This document shows positions 26,696-36,502 of a stretch of DNA of 64,000 nucleotides, piece after piece. The translations under genes were made by a program, and so were the position numbers. This DNA is from a bacterium. Lineage in GTDB: Bacteria > BMS3Abin14. The notes below the pieces were generated by a model. The model ran no database searches and was not told where the DNA came from. It worked only from the letters and a program-made list of their open reading frames with translations. The stretch's first letter is position 1; each line of letters begins with the position of its first letter. Location of the stretch: positions 1,809,162 to 1,873,161 of the forward strand of contig CP070719.1 in assembly GCA_020350725.1 (NCBI GenBank), given 5' to 3'.

Positions 26696-26739
26696 GTCGT
26701 GAAAGGCAATCCGGCCGGATATTATGCTGCGGAGTGAAG

Positions 26740-27591
26740 ATGAAACGGCATCGAATCGTTCTGACACGCATCACCCTGACGGCCCTTCTGCTCGCGATCG
26801 CCTGCGGCCAAAGCGACGGAGCGGAGCCGTCATGGAAGAGCCTTCCGGTCCACCTCGAGGGAGGGATAGTGGTTTACGGTGACAGCCGGTCCGGTCACGA
26901 TGAGCATCGACGGATCGTCGAGGGCATCGAGCACGTCCGTCCTCTGGCCGTGTTCCACACGGGTGACCTGGTCAACGAAGGAACGGATCCCGGCGACTGG
27001 CAGATCTTCGACGGGATAACAGCCGACCTGTTGGCCCGGACGGCTTTTTACCCCGCCCTGGGCAACCACGAGAGGGAGTCAGACCTCTATTTCGATCATT
27101 TTGATCTACCCGGGAACGAGCGCTGGTACACCGTCGCCCTCCCTCCGATGAAATTCATCGTCCTCGATACGGAGAGCAGCCTGGCGGTAGGATCGACCCA
27201 GTACCAGTGGCTCCGGTCCCAGTTGGAGACGGCAGACGCCGGGGACGCGCTGGCCGCTGTCTTTCACTACCCCCCCTACAGCACCGGTTACCACGCCGAG
27301 GACGAGAAGGGGCTGAGAAAATCCATCGTCCCACTCTTCGAGGCCTACGACGTCGATGTGGTCTTCACCGGCCATGACCATGACTATGAGCGTTCCCTGG
27401 TCAACGGCGTCGTCTACGTCGTCACCGGCGGCGGCGGCGGCCCCCTCAGGGGCCGGTCGCGATCCAGCCCTTTCAGTCAGGTGTTTGCCAGCGTATACCA
27501 CTTCTGCGCCCTCTACGTCGAGGAGGGAAAGATCATGGTGGATGTATGGGACAGCAATGTGAACCTCGTGGACCGGTTCGAAGTGGAGTAG
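26740..27591 (+). CDS. Exported metallophosphoesterase
   Basis: 283 residues with an N-terminal signal (hydrophobic ALLLAIACG; a lipobox is possible but imperfect). Calcineurin-type metal motifs are in order: GDSR (47-50), GDLV (75-78), GNHE (108-111), a later FHYPPY and the terminal GHDHDYER. This resembles the catalytic domain of purple acid phosphatase-like enzymes; the substrate is unknown. I chose ATG 26740 with GGAG upstream because a frame from 26617 would run through a terminator. Downstream lies its own terminator at 27767-27802. Confidence 0.82.
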   Translation: MKRHRIVLTRITLTALLLAIACGQSDGAEPSWKSLPVHLEGGIVVYGDSRSGHDEHRRIVEGIEHVRPLAVFHTGDLVNEGTDPGDWQIFDGITADLLARTAFYPALGNHERESDLYFDHFDLPGNERWYTVALPPMKFIVLDTESSLAVGSTQYQWLRSQLETADAGDALAAVFHYPPYSTGYHAEDEKGLRKSIVPLFEAYDVDVVFTGHDHDYERSLVNGVVYVVTGGGGGPLRGRSRSSPFSQVFASVYHFCALYVEEGKIMVDVWDSNVNLVDRFEVE

Positions 27592-27915
27592 CGGGTCCAA
27601 GACAGGAGCCTTGAGGTCCCGACGGTATTCCTTGGCCCGGAACCCGGGGGGGGAGAAAAACTCCCTGAGGGGCCGATACAGCGGGGAAAAGCGGAAGGGC
27701 TCAGGTTTAACCCATAGGGGACAGGTGATATGGGATATGCGGCGGGGGAAAGGGCCCGGAGCGTACACAGGAGCGGGAGAACTACAGTCCCCCCGCTCCT
27801 GTTATTTCGTTTTCAGCCGGAAACCCGGACCCCGAAGGACAGGCACCTGAATGCCCATCTCCGAATGTCCGATCTCCGATGTCTGATCTCTAATTCCAGA
27901 AGTTCCCTCTTGCCT
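27592..27915. other. Spacer between metallophosphoesterase and amt, convergent
   Basis: 324 bp without a gene. It holds a terminator (27767-27802) and a heptad-phased tract at about 27850-27905 (CTCCGAA-TGTCCGA-TCTCCGA-TGTCTGA-TCTCTAA) just before the amt stop. Confidence 0.55.
27767..27813 (+). terminator. Terminator after metallophosphoesterase
   Basis: An 11-bp perfect stem ACAGGAGCGGG / CCCGCTCCTGT (27767-27777, 27792-27802) is followed by a T-rich stretch (TATTTCGTTTT). Confidence 0.7.
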
Positions 27916-29211
27916 CTAGTAGTCGTACCCCCTCTCGTTGTGAAGGGAGACGTCCAGGCCGGTGACCTCCTGGTCATCCTCCACCCGGAGACCGATGGTC
28001 TTTTCGACGGCCTTCAGGATGACGAAGGATCCGATACCGCTGTAGGCGGCGGTGGCCACGACGCTGACGAACTGGATCCACACCTGGCCGGCGATGCTTA
28101 TCTCCTCGAACCCCCCGAGGGCGGTGGAGGCGAACACGCCGGTGAGCAGGGCCCCCACAATTCCGCCCACCCCGTGGACCCCGAACGCGTCCAGGGAATC
28201 GTCATATTTCAGGGTCCGCTTGAGTGTGGTGGCGCCGAAGAAGCAGACGGCGCCGGACACCGCCCCGATGGCGATGGCGCCCATGGGACCGACGAACCCG
28301 GATGCCGGGGTAATGGCCACCAGGCCGGCTACAGCCCCGGTGATGGCCCCCAGGACACTTGGTGTGCCGTGCTTTATCCACTCGATGAACATCCACACCA
28401 GGGTTGCGGCTGCTGCGGCGATCTGGGTCACGGCCAGTGCCATGCCGGCCGTACCGTCCGCGGCCAGTTCGCTGCCGGCATTGAACCCGAACCATCCCAC
28501 CCAAAGCATGGAGGCGCCCACCAGGGACAGGGTCAGGCTGTGGGGCATCATGGGAGTCGTGGGGTAGCCTTTCCTTCTGCCCAGGACGAGAGCGGCCACG
28601 AGGCCCGCCACACCGGCGTTGATGTGGACCACCGTCCCGCCGGCGAAATCCAGGGCGCCCATTTTTCCCAGCCATCCGCCGACCCATACCCAGTGACAGA
28701 CGGGGGCATAGATCAGCAGCATCCAGATGCTCGTGAACCAGAGGACGGCGGAGAACTTCATCCTCTCGGCGAAGGCTCCGATGATCAGGGCAGGGGTGAT
28801 GATGGCAAAGGTGAGCTGGAACATCGCAAAGAGCATGACCGGGATGGTCCCCGAGACGGCGTCCCTGCCGATGTTGCCGAGAAAGGCATACTCGAGGCTC
28901 CCGAAGAAGGCGTTGCCCTCACTGAAGGCGATCGTGTAGCCGGCGATAGTCCAGAGGATCGTCATGAGGGCGGTGATGGCGAAGCACTGCATGAGAACCG
29001 ACAGCACGTTTTTGGCCCGAACCAGGCCCCCGTAGAAGAGAGCGAGCCCCGGAACGGTCATGAAAAGGACGAGAGCGGTGGCCGTGATCATCCAGGCGGT
29101 GTCACCGCTGTCCAGGGCATCCGCCCTGGCGATGCCGGGCATGAAGATCAAAAGGAAGGCCGGCAGGGCCGTCCGGAATGCGGTGGCAGTCGAAAGATAA
29201 CGCGAGATCAT
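27916..29211 (-). CDS. amt: Ammonium transporter Amt
   Basis: 431 residues: a cleavable signal (FLLIFMPGIARADA), then eleven membrane helices. Family motifs: FYGGLVRAKNVLSVL, the two pore histidines (HINAGVAGL and FGVHGVGGI) and DDSLDAFGVHG. It conducts ammonium and is blocked by PII when nitrogen is ample. An upstream in-frame ATG at 29283 would add a spacer-like peptide, so I use ATG 29211, with GGAGG eight bases before it. The gene follows glnK, separated by 72 bp carrying heptad repeats. Confidence 0.94.
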   Translation of the reverse strand: MISRYLSTATAFRTALPAFLLIFMPGIARADALDSGDTAWMITATALVLFMTVPGLALFYGGLVRAKNVLSVLMQCFAITALMTILWTIAGYTIAFSEGNAFFGSLEYAFLGNIGRDAVSGTIPVMLFAMFQLTFAIITPALIIGAFAERMKFSAVLWFTSIWMLLIYAPVCHWVWVGGWLGKMGALDFAGGTVVHINAGVAGLVAALVLGRRKGYPTTPMMPHSLTLSLVGASMLWVGWFGFNAGSELAADGTAGMALAVTQIAAAAATLVWMFIEWIKHGTPSVLGAITGAVAGLVAITPASGFVGPMGAIAIGAVSGAVCFFGATTLKRTLKYDDSLDAFGVHGVGGIVGALLTGVFASTALGGFEEISIAGQVWIQFVSVVATAAYSGIGSFVILKAVEKTIGLRVEDDQEVTGLDVSLHNERGYDY

Positions 29212-29222
29212 TTTAGGTTCCT

Positions 29223-29283
29223 CCAATGTCCAAATTTCAGTGTTCCCATGTCTGATTTTCAGTCTTCGGTTGCAAATTCCCAT
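29223..29283. repeat. Heptad repeat tract between glnK and amt
   Basis: Most of the intergenic gap reads as degenerate 7-mers: CCAATGT, CCAAATT, TCAGTGT, TCCCATG, TCTGATT, TTCAGTC, TTCGGTT. It sits within a bicistronic unit. Confidence 0.6.
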
Positions 29284-29652
<369 letters not shown>

Positions 29653-29667
29653 TTACTGCCGAACAGG

Positions 29668-29682
29668 GCAAGGGGTGTGCCA
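29668..29682 (-). promoter_or_regulatory. Sigma-54-type promoter of glnK-amt
   Basis: On the minus strand TGGCAC, five bases, TTGC matches the -24/-12 consensus (TGGCACG-N4-TTGC) with correct spacing, 46 bp before the glnK start. This predicts NtrC-type activation under nitrogen limitation. No clear NtrC site pair is seen upstream. Confidence 0.75.
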
Positions 29683-29967
29683 GTCGAGGGGTGGTCGGGA
29701 GGGATTAAAAAAATACTATAAAATAAAGGTGGTTAGGGATTAGTGCTTTTTATTCAGGCAAAAAAGGGCTGAGAAGGCCCAAGCAATTAGCACGATATTT
29801 AGGCCCAATGCGGCACAAATTGCCCAAATAATAGGCACGAAGGACGATCCTGATCCTCACCTCCTCCCCTTTGTTCTTGGCAGAGGGGGATCTGTTCAAG
29901 TAGACTCGATGGGACGATTCCCGTCGGTTCAGAGGCAGGGGGGTTCTCCCCGGCCGGGAGAGAGGGA
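29683..29967. other. Upstream region between glnK promoter and MFS gene
   Basis: AT-rich stretch at 29700-29760, then a region with GGCAC/GTGCC-like half-sites near 29788-29840 that might include activator sites for the sigma-54 promoter. No gene seen. Confidence 0.35.
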
Positions 29968-31179
29968 ATGGGCAACCCCCAGGGATCAGGTTCGGGTAGA
30001 CTGTACAGGGACAAAAACCTCAGGATCATCTTCGGCGTCACTCTCATGGGGGTCCTCGGGGTGGCCAGCATCACTCCTGCCTTCCCGCGGATCATCACGG
30101 ACCTGGGTATCCAGCCCAGAGATGTCGGGTTGCTGATCACCGTGTTCACCCTTCCCGGCATCTTTCTGTCCCCTTTCCTGGGCCTTCTTGCCGACCGCTA
30201 CGGGAGAAAGAGGATCCTGGTGCCGTCCCTCGTCCTCTTCGCTCTGGCCGGTGGCTCGTGCGGGCTGACCCGGGATTTTACCCTGCTTCTGATGGCCAGG
30301 TTCTTCCAGGGGGTGGGGGGGGCCTCCCTGGCCGCCCTCTCGAGCACCGTCATCGGAGACCTCTACGAGGGACAGGCGCGAGCGGCCGCAATGGGATACA
30401 ATGCCAGCGTCCTCTCCGTCGGAACCGCCACCTATCCCGCCATCGGAGGCACACTGGCCCTGCTGGGATGGCATTATCCTTTCTTCCTCCCTCTCCTGGC
30501 CCTGCCCGTTGCCTACCTGATCCTCTTTCACATGGACAACCCGGAGCCGGTGAGGCGGCAGGGTCTGGCGGAGTACCTCAGGGGCGCCATGGCGATCCTC
30601 CGCAACAGGAATGTGTTGGGGGTTTTCGTGGTCAGTGTCGCCACCTTCATCATCCTGTACGGTTCCCTCCTGACCTACTTTCCCCTTCTTGCGGCGGGAC
30701 GCTTCAGCGCCTCCACCATGATCATCGGGCTCATCATGTCATGCATGTCGCTGACGACGGGGTTGACATCCACCCAGATGGGACGGCTGTCGGGTAGATT
30801 CACGGAGAAGAACCTCATCAAGGTGTCCTTTCTCCTCTATGCCGTTGCCCTGGCCCTGATCCCTTTCACACCGGCGATCGGATCCTGTCTGCTGCCAATG
30901 GTGATCTTCGGCCTCGGTCACGGAATGAACATCCCATCCATCATGTCCCTGATGGCGGGGTACGCCCCCATGGAGCACAGGGGCATCCTCATGTCCGTAA
31001 ACGGTACGGTCCTCCGCCTGGGACAGACCCTCGGTCCCCTGGTGATGGGGCTCGCTTTTGCCCGATGGGGGATTGCCGGGCCGTTTCTGTCAGGGGCGGT
31101 ATTGTCCCTGGTGGTGTTCGGAGCAGCCGTGACCATTGTCAAGGGGGAGAGGAAGGGAATTCCATCCCGGGTGGTGTAA
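29968..31179 (+). CDS. MFS transporter
   Basis: 403 residues with about twelve membrane helices. MFS motif A is GLLADRYGRKR (about 72-82) between helices 2 and 3. The overall pattern (PAFPRIITDLGIQPRDVGLLITVFTLPG; NTSV-type internal repeat) suits the drug:H+ antiporter DHA1 group. The substrate cannot be read. GAGAGAGGGA precedes ATG 29968. No linked regulator. Confidence 0.85.
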   Translation: MGNPQGSGSGRLYRDKNLRIIFGVTLMGVLGVASITPAFPRIITDLGIQPRDVGLLITVFTLPGIFLSPFLGLLADRYGRKRILVPSLVLFALAGGSCGLTRDFTLLLMARFFQGVGGASLAALSSTVIGDLYEGQARAAAMGYNASVLSVGTATYPAIGGTLALLGWHYPFFLPLLALPVAYLILFHMDNPEPVRRQGLAEYLRGAMAILRNRNVLGVFVVSVATFIILYGSLLTYFPLLAAGRFSASTMIIGLIMSCMSLTTGLTSTQMGRLSGRFTEKNLIKVSFLLYAVALALIPFTPAIGSCLLPMVIFGLGHGMNIPSIMSLMAGYAPMEHRGILMSVNGTVLRLGQTLGPLVMGLAFARWGIAGPFLSGAVLSLVVFGAAVTIVKGERKGIPSRVV

Positions 31180-31311
31180 GGGCGGCAGTAGTGGACACAG
31201 AAGCAGGAGCAACAGCAGAAGGTATGGTGGCAGAGATGCATCTCCTCTCGCCTTTACTTATCCTTATCCTTCTGATCATACTTGGTGGAACCGCTGGACC
31301 AGGACCGGATC

Positions 31312-32238
31312 ATGGCCGATAATCCCGCTCCCCTCATATTCTCCAAGGGATGGTTGTACCTCTTTCTGGCGGTGATCCTGATAAGCGTCATCAGGATCAT
31401 CCAGAAGATCGGAGTCATCCAGAGAGAGGGTAACCTGAAAGCCAGGATACAGATCATCAAACCCATCGATGCCGTGCGGAGGGCAGCAAAGCGAAGGGCG
31501 GAGGGAGCGGTTCAAGAGAGGGAGCATTCCGGTCTCAGAACAAGAGCCGAGGCCCTGGAAAAGGAGCTGGAGTCCCGCCCCGTGGACGAATTCCCGGCTG
31601 AGCACTGCCGCCTCCTCATGGATCTCGGCGAGACCCACAGGGCCCTCTCGCTCTACGATGACCGTAAGGAAGAGCTTCTCAGGGCAGCCCGATGGTTCTT
31701 CCTGGGTTCCCAAGCCCGTCCCCCGGAGGGTTTCCAGGAGGAACATGGACATTTTCTCGCCCGCCTCGGGGACACCTACACGGAGCTGTCCGGTATCTTT
31801 GAGAGGACGGAATGTCTCGGCAGGGCGGCTGCCTCCTACGGCGAGGCACTGACCGCCGCAGGTCCGGGGCTGGACCGGGAAAGACGGGCGGAGATCGAGG
31901 CCAAACTGGGAGGGGTTCTTCTCGATCTGGCCGATGACGAAGACCGGGAGATGAATCTGGTGCGCGCAATCCACGTCCTCAACGATGCCGTGAAGGGATA
32001 TTCCCTCGACAGGGATTCCACTCCGTACGCCCTGGCCATGTACGATCTGGGCAGGGCCTTCCTGAAGTACGCCGCAGTCGATGACCCCAAGAGGAACCTC
32101 CTGAGGGCGGGCAAGGCGGTCAAGGAGGCCATGCGGGTCCTTACCCGGGAGAACCATCCGGAGCATTACGAGAAGCTGAGGATCCTTATCGAGGAGGTGA
32201 AGGCGGCGTACACCAGGGTGACAGGGGAAGGTCAGTGA
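31312..32238 (+). CDS. Membrane-anchored TPR-like protein
   Basis: 308 residues: one N-terminal membrane helix (about 14-31), a basic linker, then mostly helical sequence with TPR-like spacing (LLMDLGETHRALSLYDDRKEELLRAARWF... ASYGEALTAAG... AMYDLGRAFLKYAAVDDPKRNLLRAGKAVKEAM). Such proteins scaffold complexes. I do not recognise the family. ATG 31312 is preferred to a GTG 30 bases upstream, although neither has a strong ribosome site. Confidence 0.6.
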   Translation: MADNPAPLIFSKGWLYLFLAVILISVIRIIQKIGVIQREGNLKARIQIIKPIDAVRRAAKRRAEGAVQEREHSGLRTRAEALEKELESRPVDEFPAEHCRLLMDLGETHRALSLYDDRKEELLRAARWFFLGSQARPPEGFQEEHGHFLARLGDTYTELSGIFERTECLGRAAASYGEALTAAGPGLDRERRAEIEAKLGGVLLDLADDEDREMNLVRAIHVLNDAVKGYSLDRDSTPYALAMYDLGRAFLKYAAVDDPKRNLLRAGKAVKEAMRVLTRENHPEHYEKLRILIEEVKAAYTRVTGEGQ

Positions 32239-32371
32239 GCCGGGACCGTTCAGGTCAGCGGTTTTTCATGCCAGGGTCCGGTCCAGGAGCTCCATCCGTA
32301 CGGCTCCAATCCGGGCACGCGGCACCCTGGATCCGGGGCTGACGGCCTCCCGGCACGGCCGCCGTTGGATC

Positions 32372-33085
32372 ATGAAACCTCTGATCATAGCCCACAGGGG
32401 AGCTTCCGCCTACGCCCACGAGAACACACTCGAGGCGTTCCGTATCGCCGTGGAGATGGGCGCGGACATGATCGAACTGGACGTGCGCCGGACCGGAGAC
32501 GGTACCCTGATCGTCCTTCACGACGGCGTGATCAACGGCCGGCCGGTGGGAGAGCAGGAATATGACGAGATCCACGCCTACGGCGTCAGTATGGGGTTCA
32601 TCGTCCCCACACTGGCGGACACGCTGGATTACACCGCGGGAAAGATCGGCATGAATATTGAGCTCAAGGAGGAGGGATACGAATCGGACGTCGCCGATCT
32701 GGCCCTGAAACACTTCGGCTCAGAAGATCTCGTCATCACATCGTCCCTCGACGGTGCCGTGCAGAGGATCAAGGACCGCTTCCCCGCCATCACCACAGGG
32801 CTTGTCCTGGGCGCGAGCATTTACCCTTCAGGTCTGCGAAATATCCTGCCCGGCAGGAGGATCAAGGCCACCGGCGCCGACATCCTCTCCGTGGACGCCC
32901 GCCTGATGCGGTTCGGCTTTATGGCTCTCAACAGGCGGCTCAGGAGGCCGGTCTACGTGTGGACGGTAAACGACAGAAAGACGATCTGGAGGCTGCTGTC
33001 CACGGGAGGGGTGGAGGGCATCTTTACCGACAGGCCCGATGTGGCCCTTTTCCTGAGGGAGGTCTTCCACCGGGCGCAATCATGA
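32372..33085 (+). CDS. Glycerophosphodiester phosphodiesterase
   Basis: 237-residue GDPD domain: catalytic H8-R9-G (IIAHRGASAYAHENTLEAF), E17, metal ligands E35 and D37 (MIELDVRRTGDG), H50-D51 (VLHDG) and a C-terminal VYVWTVNDRKTIWRLLSTGGVEGIFTDRPD. It hydrolyses glycerophosphodiesters to glycerol 3-phosphate and an alcohol. No signal peptide, so cytoplasmic. Lone gene before the B12 region. Confidence 0.9.
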   Translation: MKPLIIAHRGASAYAHENTLEAFRIAVEMGADMIELDVRRTGDGTLIVLHDGVINGRPVGEQEYDEIHAYGVSMGFIVPTLADTLDYTAGKIGMNIELKEEGYESDVADLALKHFGSEDLVITSSLDGAVQRIKDRFPAITTGLVLGASIYPSGLRNILPGRRIKATGADILSVDARLMRFGFMALNRRLRRPVYVWTVNDRKTIWRLLSTGGVEGIFTDRPDVALFLREVFHRAQS

Positions 33086-33088
33086 AAG

Positions 33089-33202
33089 GTATTCAGTAGT
33101 CAGGAGTCAGTATTTATTGGTCAGGATTCAGTATTCAGTTGAAAGGCCGTAATTCGAAAAAACGGTTTCTGGTTTCTGGTCTAGAAACTAGACCCTAGAA
33201 AC
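33089..33202. repeat. Exact-phase heptad repeat array
   Basis: 33089-33144 is eight contiguous 7-mers: GTATTCA, GTAGTCA, GGAGTCA, GTATTTA, TTGGTCA, GGATTCA, GTATTCA, GTTGAAA. After a short gap come TTTCTGG twice (33166-33179) and TAGAAAC, TAGACCC, TAGAAAC (33182-33202). CACTTGT twice follows near 33218. Confidence 0.85.
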
Positions 33203-33266
33203 CGCATCCCCCCTTTCCACTTGTCACTTGTTAATTTCCACTGCGCCAAAGGCGCCCCCCCTTTCC

Positions 33267-33295
33267 TTGACACCGGAGTCGCGGTGTTCTATCCT
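33267..33295 (+). promoter_or_regulatory. Promoter of the cobalamin riboswitch transcript
   Basis: TTGACA (33267-33272), a 17-bp spacer and TATCCT (33290-33295). Transcription would begin near 33302, just before the aptamer. Confidence 0.75.
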
Positions 33296-33304
33296 CGTCT
33301 CCAG

Positions 33305-33507
33305 CATGGGTTTAGGGAAGACGGTGCGAATCCGTCGCGGACCCGCCGCTGTAACCGGGGACGAAAACCGCAACCAGAGCCACTGATCGAGCGACGGGGA
33401 GATCAACCTGACCAGGCGCAGCGCGTCGAAGGGTGCCCCAGGATCTGTCGCTGAATCGGGAAGGCGCGGCGATTAGGACGATCCGGAAGCCAGAAGACCT
33501 GCCCATG
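33305..33507 (+). ncRNA. Cobalamin (B12) riboswitch
   Basis: The conserved core is easy to read: GGTGCGAATCC, then CCCGCCGCTGTAACCGGGGA, the GCCACTG box, GGGAAGGCGC, and near the 3' end GAAGCCAGAAGACCTGCC. The P1 stem pairs CATGGG (33305-33310) with CCCATG (33502-33507). It senses adenosylcobalamin or a related form and lies directly before btuB-tonB-btuFDC. With cofactor bound, the terminator at 33573-33610 should form and reduce uptake. Confidence 0.95.
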
Positions 33508-33572
33508 TCAACATAGCGGGACGGACCCTCGAGGGCAGGGCCGGGACGTACTCCGGAGGATAAAAACGGGAT

Positions 33573-33610
33573 CCCCGGGTCTCTTAGGAGGCTCGGGGTT
33601 TTTCTTTTCT
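33573..33610 (+). terminator. Riboswitch expression-platform terminator
   Basis: CCCCGGGTCTC / GAGGCTCGGGG form an 11-bp stem with a TTAG loop, followed by TTTTTCTTTT, about 90 bp before btuB. It indicates control by transcription termination. Confidence 0.85.
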
Positions 33611-33701
33611 CCACCGAGGTCGACACGGGTGCTCTTCGATCTCCGTACCCTCAGAACCGTCTCCGATCGTGTCCCCGGGGCGGGAGGAAAGGAAGAAGCC
33701 C

Positions 33702-35606
33702 ATGAAAAAAACCCTGGCCGCTCTTGCCGCAGTCTCTTTTCTGATGTCCCCCGATGCGGTCCTTTCCGAAGTCTCACCCGGTGATGACGTTCCCGAGGTC
33801 GTGGTAACCGCGACCCGTCTGGACACCCCGGCAGACCAGGTCTCCGGCACGATCCTCGTGATCACAGACGAGGACATTCGGAGAAAACAGGCGCGGACCG
33901 TGGCCGACGCCCTGCAGGGCCTGCCCGGTGTCGACCTGATCAGCCAGGGAGGGCCCGGCAAGACCACCTCGGTCCTCCTGCGGGGAGGGGACACCCGGTT
34001 CACGCTGGTGCTTGTGGACGGGGTTGAGGTCAACGACCCCAGCAACCCCGAGCGAACCTTCGACTTCGCCCACATGGCGACAGATGATGTGGAGCGCATA
34101 GAAGTCCTCTTCGGACCCCAGAGCACCCTGTACGGGTCCGACGCCATCGGCGGTGTCATCCAGATCATCACCAAGAAAGGAACCGAAGATCCGAGGATCG
34201 AAGTGGCGGGCGAGGCGGGTTCTTTCCATACCCGGCGGGTCATGGCCTCCTCCAGGGGAAAAGGGGATTATGCCTCCTGGTCCCTTTCAGCCATGACCAT
34301 CGAAACAGATGGAATCTCCGCAGCTTCGGAGGCCGACGGAAACAGGGAAAGAGACGGCTACGAAAACAAAACACTCTCAGGTCGCCTGGGGGTGGATCTC
34401 GGTGCTGGAGCCTCGGTGCAGATCAACATCAGGCAGGTCGATGCCCACAATGAACTGGATCACTACGGGGGCCCCGGGGGCGATGATCCCAATTTCACCG
34501 GATATGCCGACCAGGTTCTCCTTCAGGGCAGGCTGTCGATGTTCCCCTCGGGGATCTGGGAATCGCTCCTTTCCCTGTCGAGCAATGTCCACGAGCGTCG
34601 TGATCTCAACCAGCCCGACCCTGCCCGGGATTTCGTCATGGAGCTGGATTTTCAGGGCCGGTCCCGCAAGGCCGAATGGGTCAACAACTTTTACCTGGGG
34701 GAGAACTCCATCGTCACCGTCGGCCTGGACACCGAGAGGGAAACCGCCGAATCCTCCTTTTTCTCAACGGAATTCGGGTCTCCCTACCTGTCCACCCTCG
34801 ATGAAAAATCTGCGACCATAAACGGTCTGTTCGTCCAGGAGCAATACACCGGCGGGGCCGGTGGGGCGCTGACTCTCGGAATACGGACAGATGATCACTC
34901 CGATTTCGGAAAGGAGACAACCTTTCGGGCCGGGTTTTCCAGGACCCTGTCGCCCGGCGCCAGGTTCAGGGCCGTATACGGGACGGGTTTCCGGGCCCCG
35001 TCCATCGATCAGCTCTTCAACCCGGACTACGGCAACCCGGACCTGGACGCTGAGAGAAGCCGTGGTTGGGACGTCGGGTTCGAGACGTCTCTGGGCAAGG
35101 GCGTCACGGTATCCGTCTCCTGGTACCTGACGGAATATGACAACCTCATCGCCTGGTTCGATGCCGACGGCGATCCCGCCACCTGGTGGGACGGAAGTTA
35201 CCAGAATATCTCCGAGGCGAGAACAGAGGGGCTGGATCTGGTCCTCGACGCCAGGTTCGGCCCGGTGAGCCTTGGAGGCACGGCATCCCTTCTGAGGACG
35301 GAGGACGATCAGGGTGAAGAGCTTCTGCGCCGGCCCAGGACCCGCCTCGGGGCGCAGCTCGGTTTCAAGCCCGCGTCCAGGACGTCCCTCGACCTAGACG
35401 CCTCCTGGGTCGACGAGCGGAAGGACTGGGGGGACGTCATCCTCGCCAGTTATACCCTGGTGAACCTGGCTGGGGCCTATCGGATCTCCGGAGCCCTGGA
35501 ACTGACCGGCCGGGTTGTGAACCTCCTGGACGAGGAGTACGAGGAAGCGGCAGGCTACGGGACGCCGGGGATGTCGGGATACCTTGGCTTGAGGGCGGAA
35601 CTGTGA
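33702..35606 (+). CDS. btuB: TonB-dependent cobalamin receptor (BtuB-like)
   Basis: 634 residues. Signal peptide (MKKTLAALAAVSFLM... VLSE), TonB-box-like segment EVVVTATR, plug domain (VADALQGLPGVDLISQGGPGKTTSVLLRGGDTRFTL... VEVLFGPQSTLYGSDAIGGVI-type text) and a 22-strand barrel ending in GMSGYLGLRAEL. The riboswitch and following transport genes make corrinoid uptake the clear role. ATG 33702 follows GGAGGAAAGGAAG; an earlier in-frame ATG adds 11 charged residues. Overlaps tonB by four bases. Confidence 0.92.
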   Translation: MKKTLAALAAVSFLMSPDAVLSEVSPGDDVPEVVVTATRLDTPADQVSGTILVITDEDIRRKQARTVADALQGLPGVDLISQGGPGKTTSVLLRGGDTRFTLVLVDGVEVNDPSNPERTFDFAHMATDDVERIEVLFGPQSTLYGSDAIGGVIQIITKKGTEDPRIEVAGEAGSFHTRRVMASSRGKGDYASWSLSAMTIETDGISAASEADGNRERDGYENKTLSGRLGVDLGAGASVQINIRQVDAHNELDHYGGPGGDDPNFTGYADQVLLQGRLSMFPSGIWESLLSLSSNVHERRDLNQPDPARDFVMELDFQGRSRKAEWVNNFYLGENSIVTVGLDTERETAESSFFSTEFGSPYLSTLDEKSATINGLFVQEQYTGGAGGALTLGIRTDDHSDFGKETTFRAGFSRTLSPGARFRAVYGTGFRAPSIDQLFNPDYGNPDLDAERSRGWDVGFETSLGKGVTVSVSWYLTEYDNLIAWFDADGDPATWWDGSYQNISEARTEGLDLVLDARFGPVSLGGTASLLRTEDDQGEELLRRPRTRLGAQLGFKPASRTSLDLDASWVDERKDWGDVILASYTLVNLAGAYRISGALELTGRVVNLLDEEYEEAAGYGTPGMSGYLGLRAEL

Positions 35607-36502
35607 CCTTCGAGGTTCATGCCGGGACAGGGACAAAGGGATTGGTCTGGGGAGGGGTTACCTGTCGGAAGAGGAACGTGAGGGGGTTCGTGACCTTTTC
35701 GACGCTGATTCACCTCCTGCTCCTCCTCACCGCTTCGCCTGTGCTGATCGAGGATGGTGACAGGGCGGGTGGGGATACGGTGGTCCGGCTGGGCATACGG
35801 CCGTGGTCGGCCGGGTCCGTGCTCCCCGGACCGGCGACGACGAAACCGGATGAGACCGGGGATCGCCCTGCACCGGAGGGAACGGCACTGACGGAAGCGT
35901 CCGCTCCGGTGGAAAGACCCGTTGGCGATGACGGCAGGATTGACAGGGACACCCTCCCGGCGCCGGAGGCCGAGGTCGATGCTCCCCGGCACAGGCCGGT
36001 TGAGACCGTCGGGATGGGCCGCAATGGATCCCCCCCCGGTGAAAATGGGGAAGATGAAGCGATGAGCGGCGATCATCCGGACCCTTCGGAACCGGTCGGG
36101 GCCGAGCGGGACCCGGCGCCGCGGGAAGAGCGGGGTCCGGAACGTGAAACCGGTCACCTGGCTCTCGCCGGGGATCCCGTTTTCCCCGGCGTCCCGGACG
36201 GTGCCCGTCCCGACAGGGAGCCACTCCTTTCGGCCGGGGCCATCCACCTCCCCAGACCCGTCTATCCGGTGGTCTCCCGCCGCCGTGCCGAGGAGGGAAG
36301 GGTCGTGGTTGAGGTGAAGGTGGGCCCCGACGGGAGGGCTCTCGACTGGAGGCTGGACAGGTCGTCCGGCTACGAGCGTCTGGACAGAGCGGCAATGGCG
36401 GCGGTCCGGGGGGCTGTTTTCTCCCCCGCCACCGGCAGCGGCGGAGCGCGGGAATCCATCAGACAGGTGGTTTACACCTTTCGCCTTGAGGATCGAAGAT
36501 GA
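35603..36502 (+). CDS. tonB: TonB-family protein dedicated to the B12 system
   Basis: 299 residues. A cytoplasmic N-terminus precedes the membrane helix STLIHLLLLLTASPVL, with a Ser/His pair as in TonB. The long periplasmic linker is rich in Pro, Asp, Glu and Arg. The C-terminal TonB domain is clear (PRPVYPVVSRRRAEEGRVVVEVKVGPDGRA ... LDRAAMAAVRGAVFSPA). It would pass proton-motive energy to BtuB. GTG 35603 overlaps btuB. No exbB/exbD is found in the window. Confidence 0.85.
   Translation: MTFEVHAGTGTKGLVWGGVTCRKRNVRGFVTFSTLIHLLLLLTASPVLIEDGDRAGGDTVVRLGIRPWSAGSVLPGPATTKPDETGDRPAPEGTALTEASAPVERPVGDDGRIDRDTLPAPEAEVDAPRHRPVETVGMGRNGSPPGENGEDEAMSGDHPDPSEPVGAERDPAPREERGPERETGHLALAGDPVFPGVPDGARPDREPLLSAGAIHLPRPVYPVVSRRRAEEGRVVVEVKVGPDGRALDWRLDRSSGYERLDRAAMAAVRGAVFSPATGSGGARESIRQVVYTFRLEDRR

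Noticed and set aside
26617-26739. Upstream start for the metallophosphoesterase
   Set aside because: The extension runs through a strong terminator, while ATG 26740 has a ribosome site and a signal peptide right after it.
33089-33202. CRISPR array
   Set aside because: Units are 7 bp and contiguous with no spacers. No cas genes are present.
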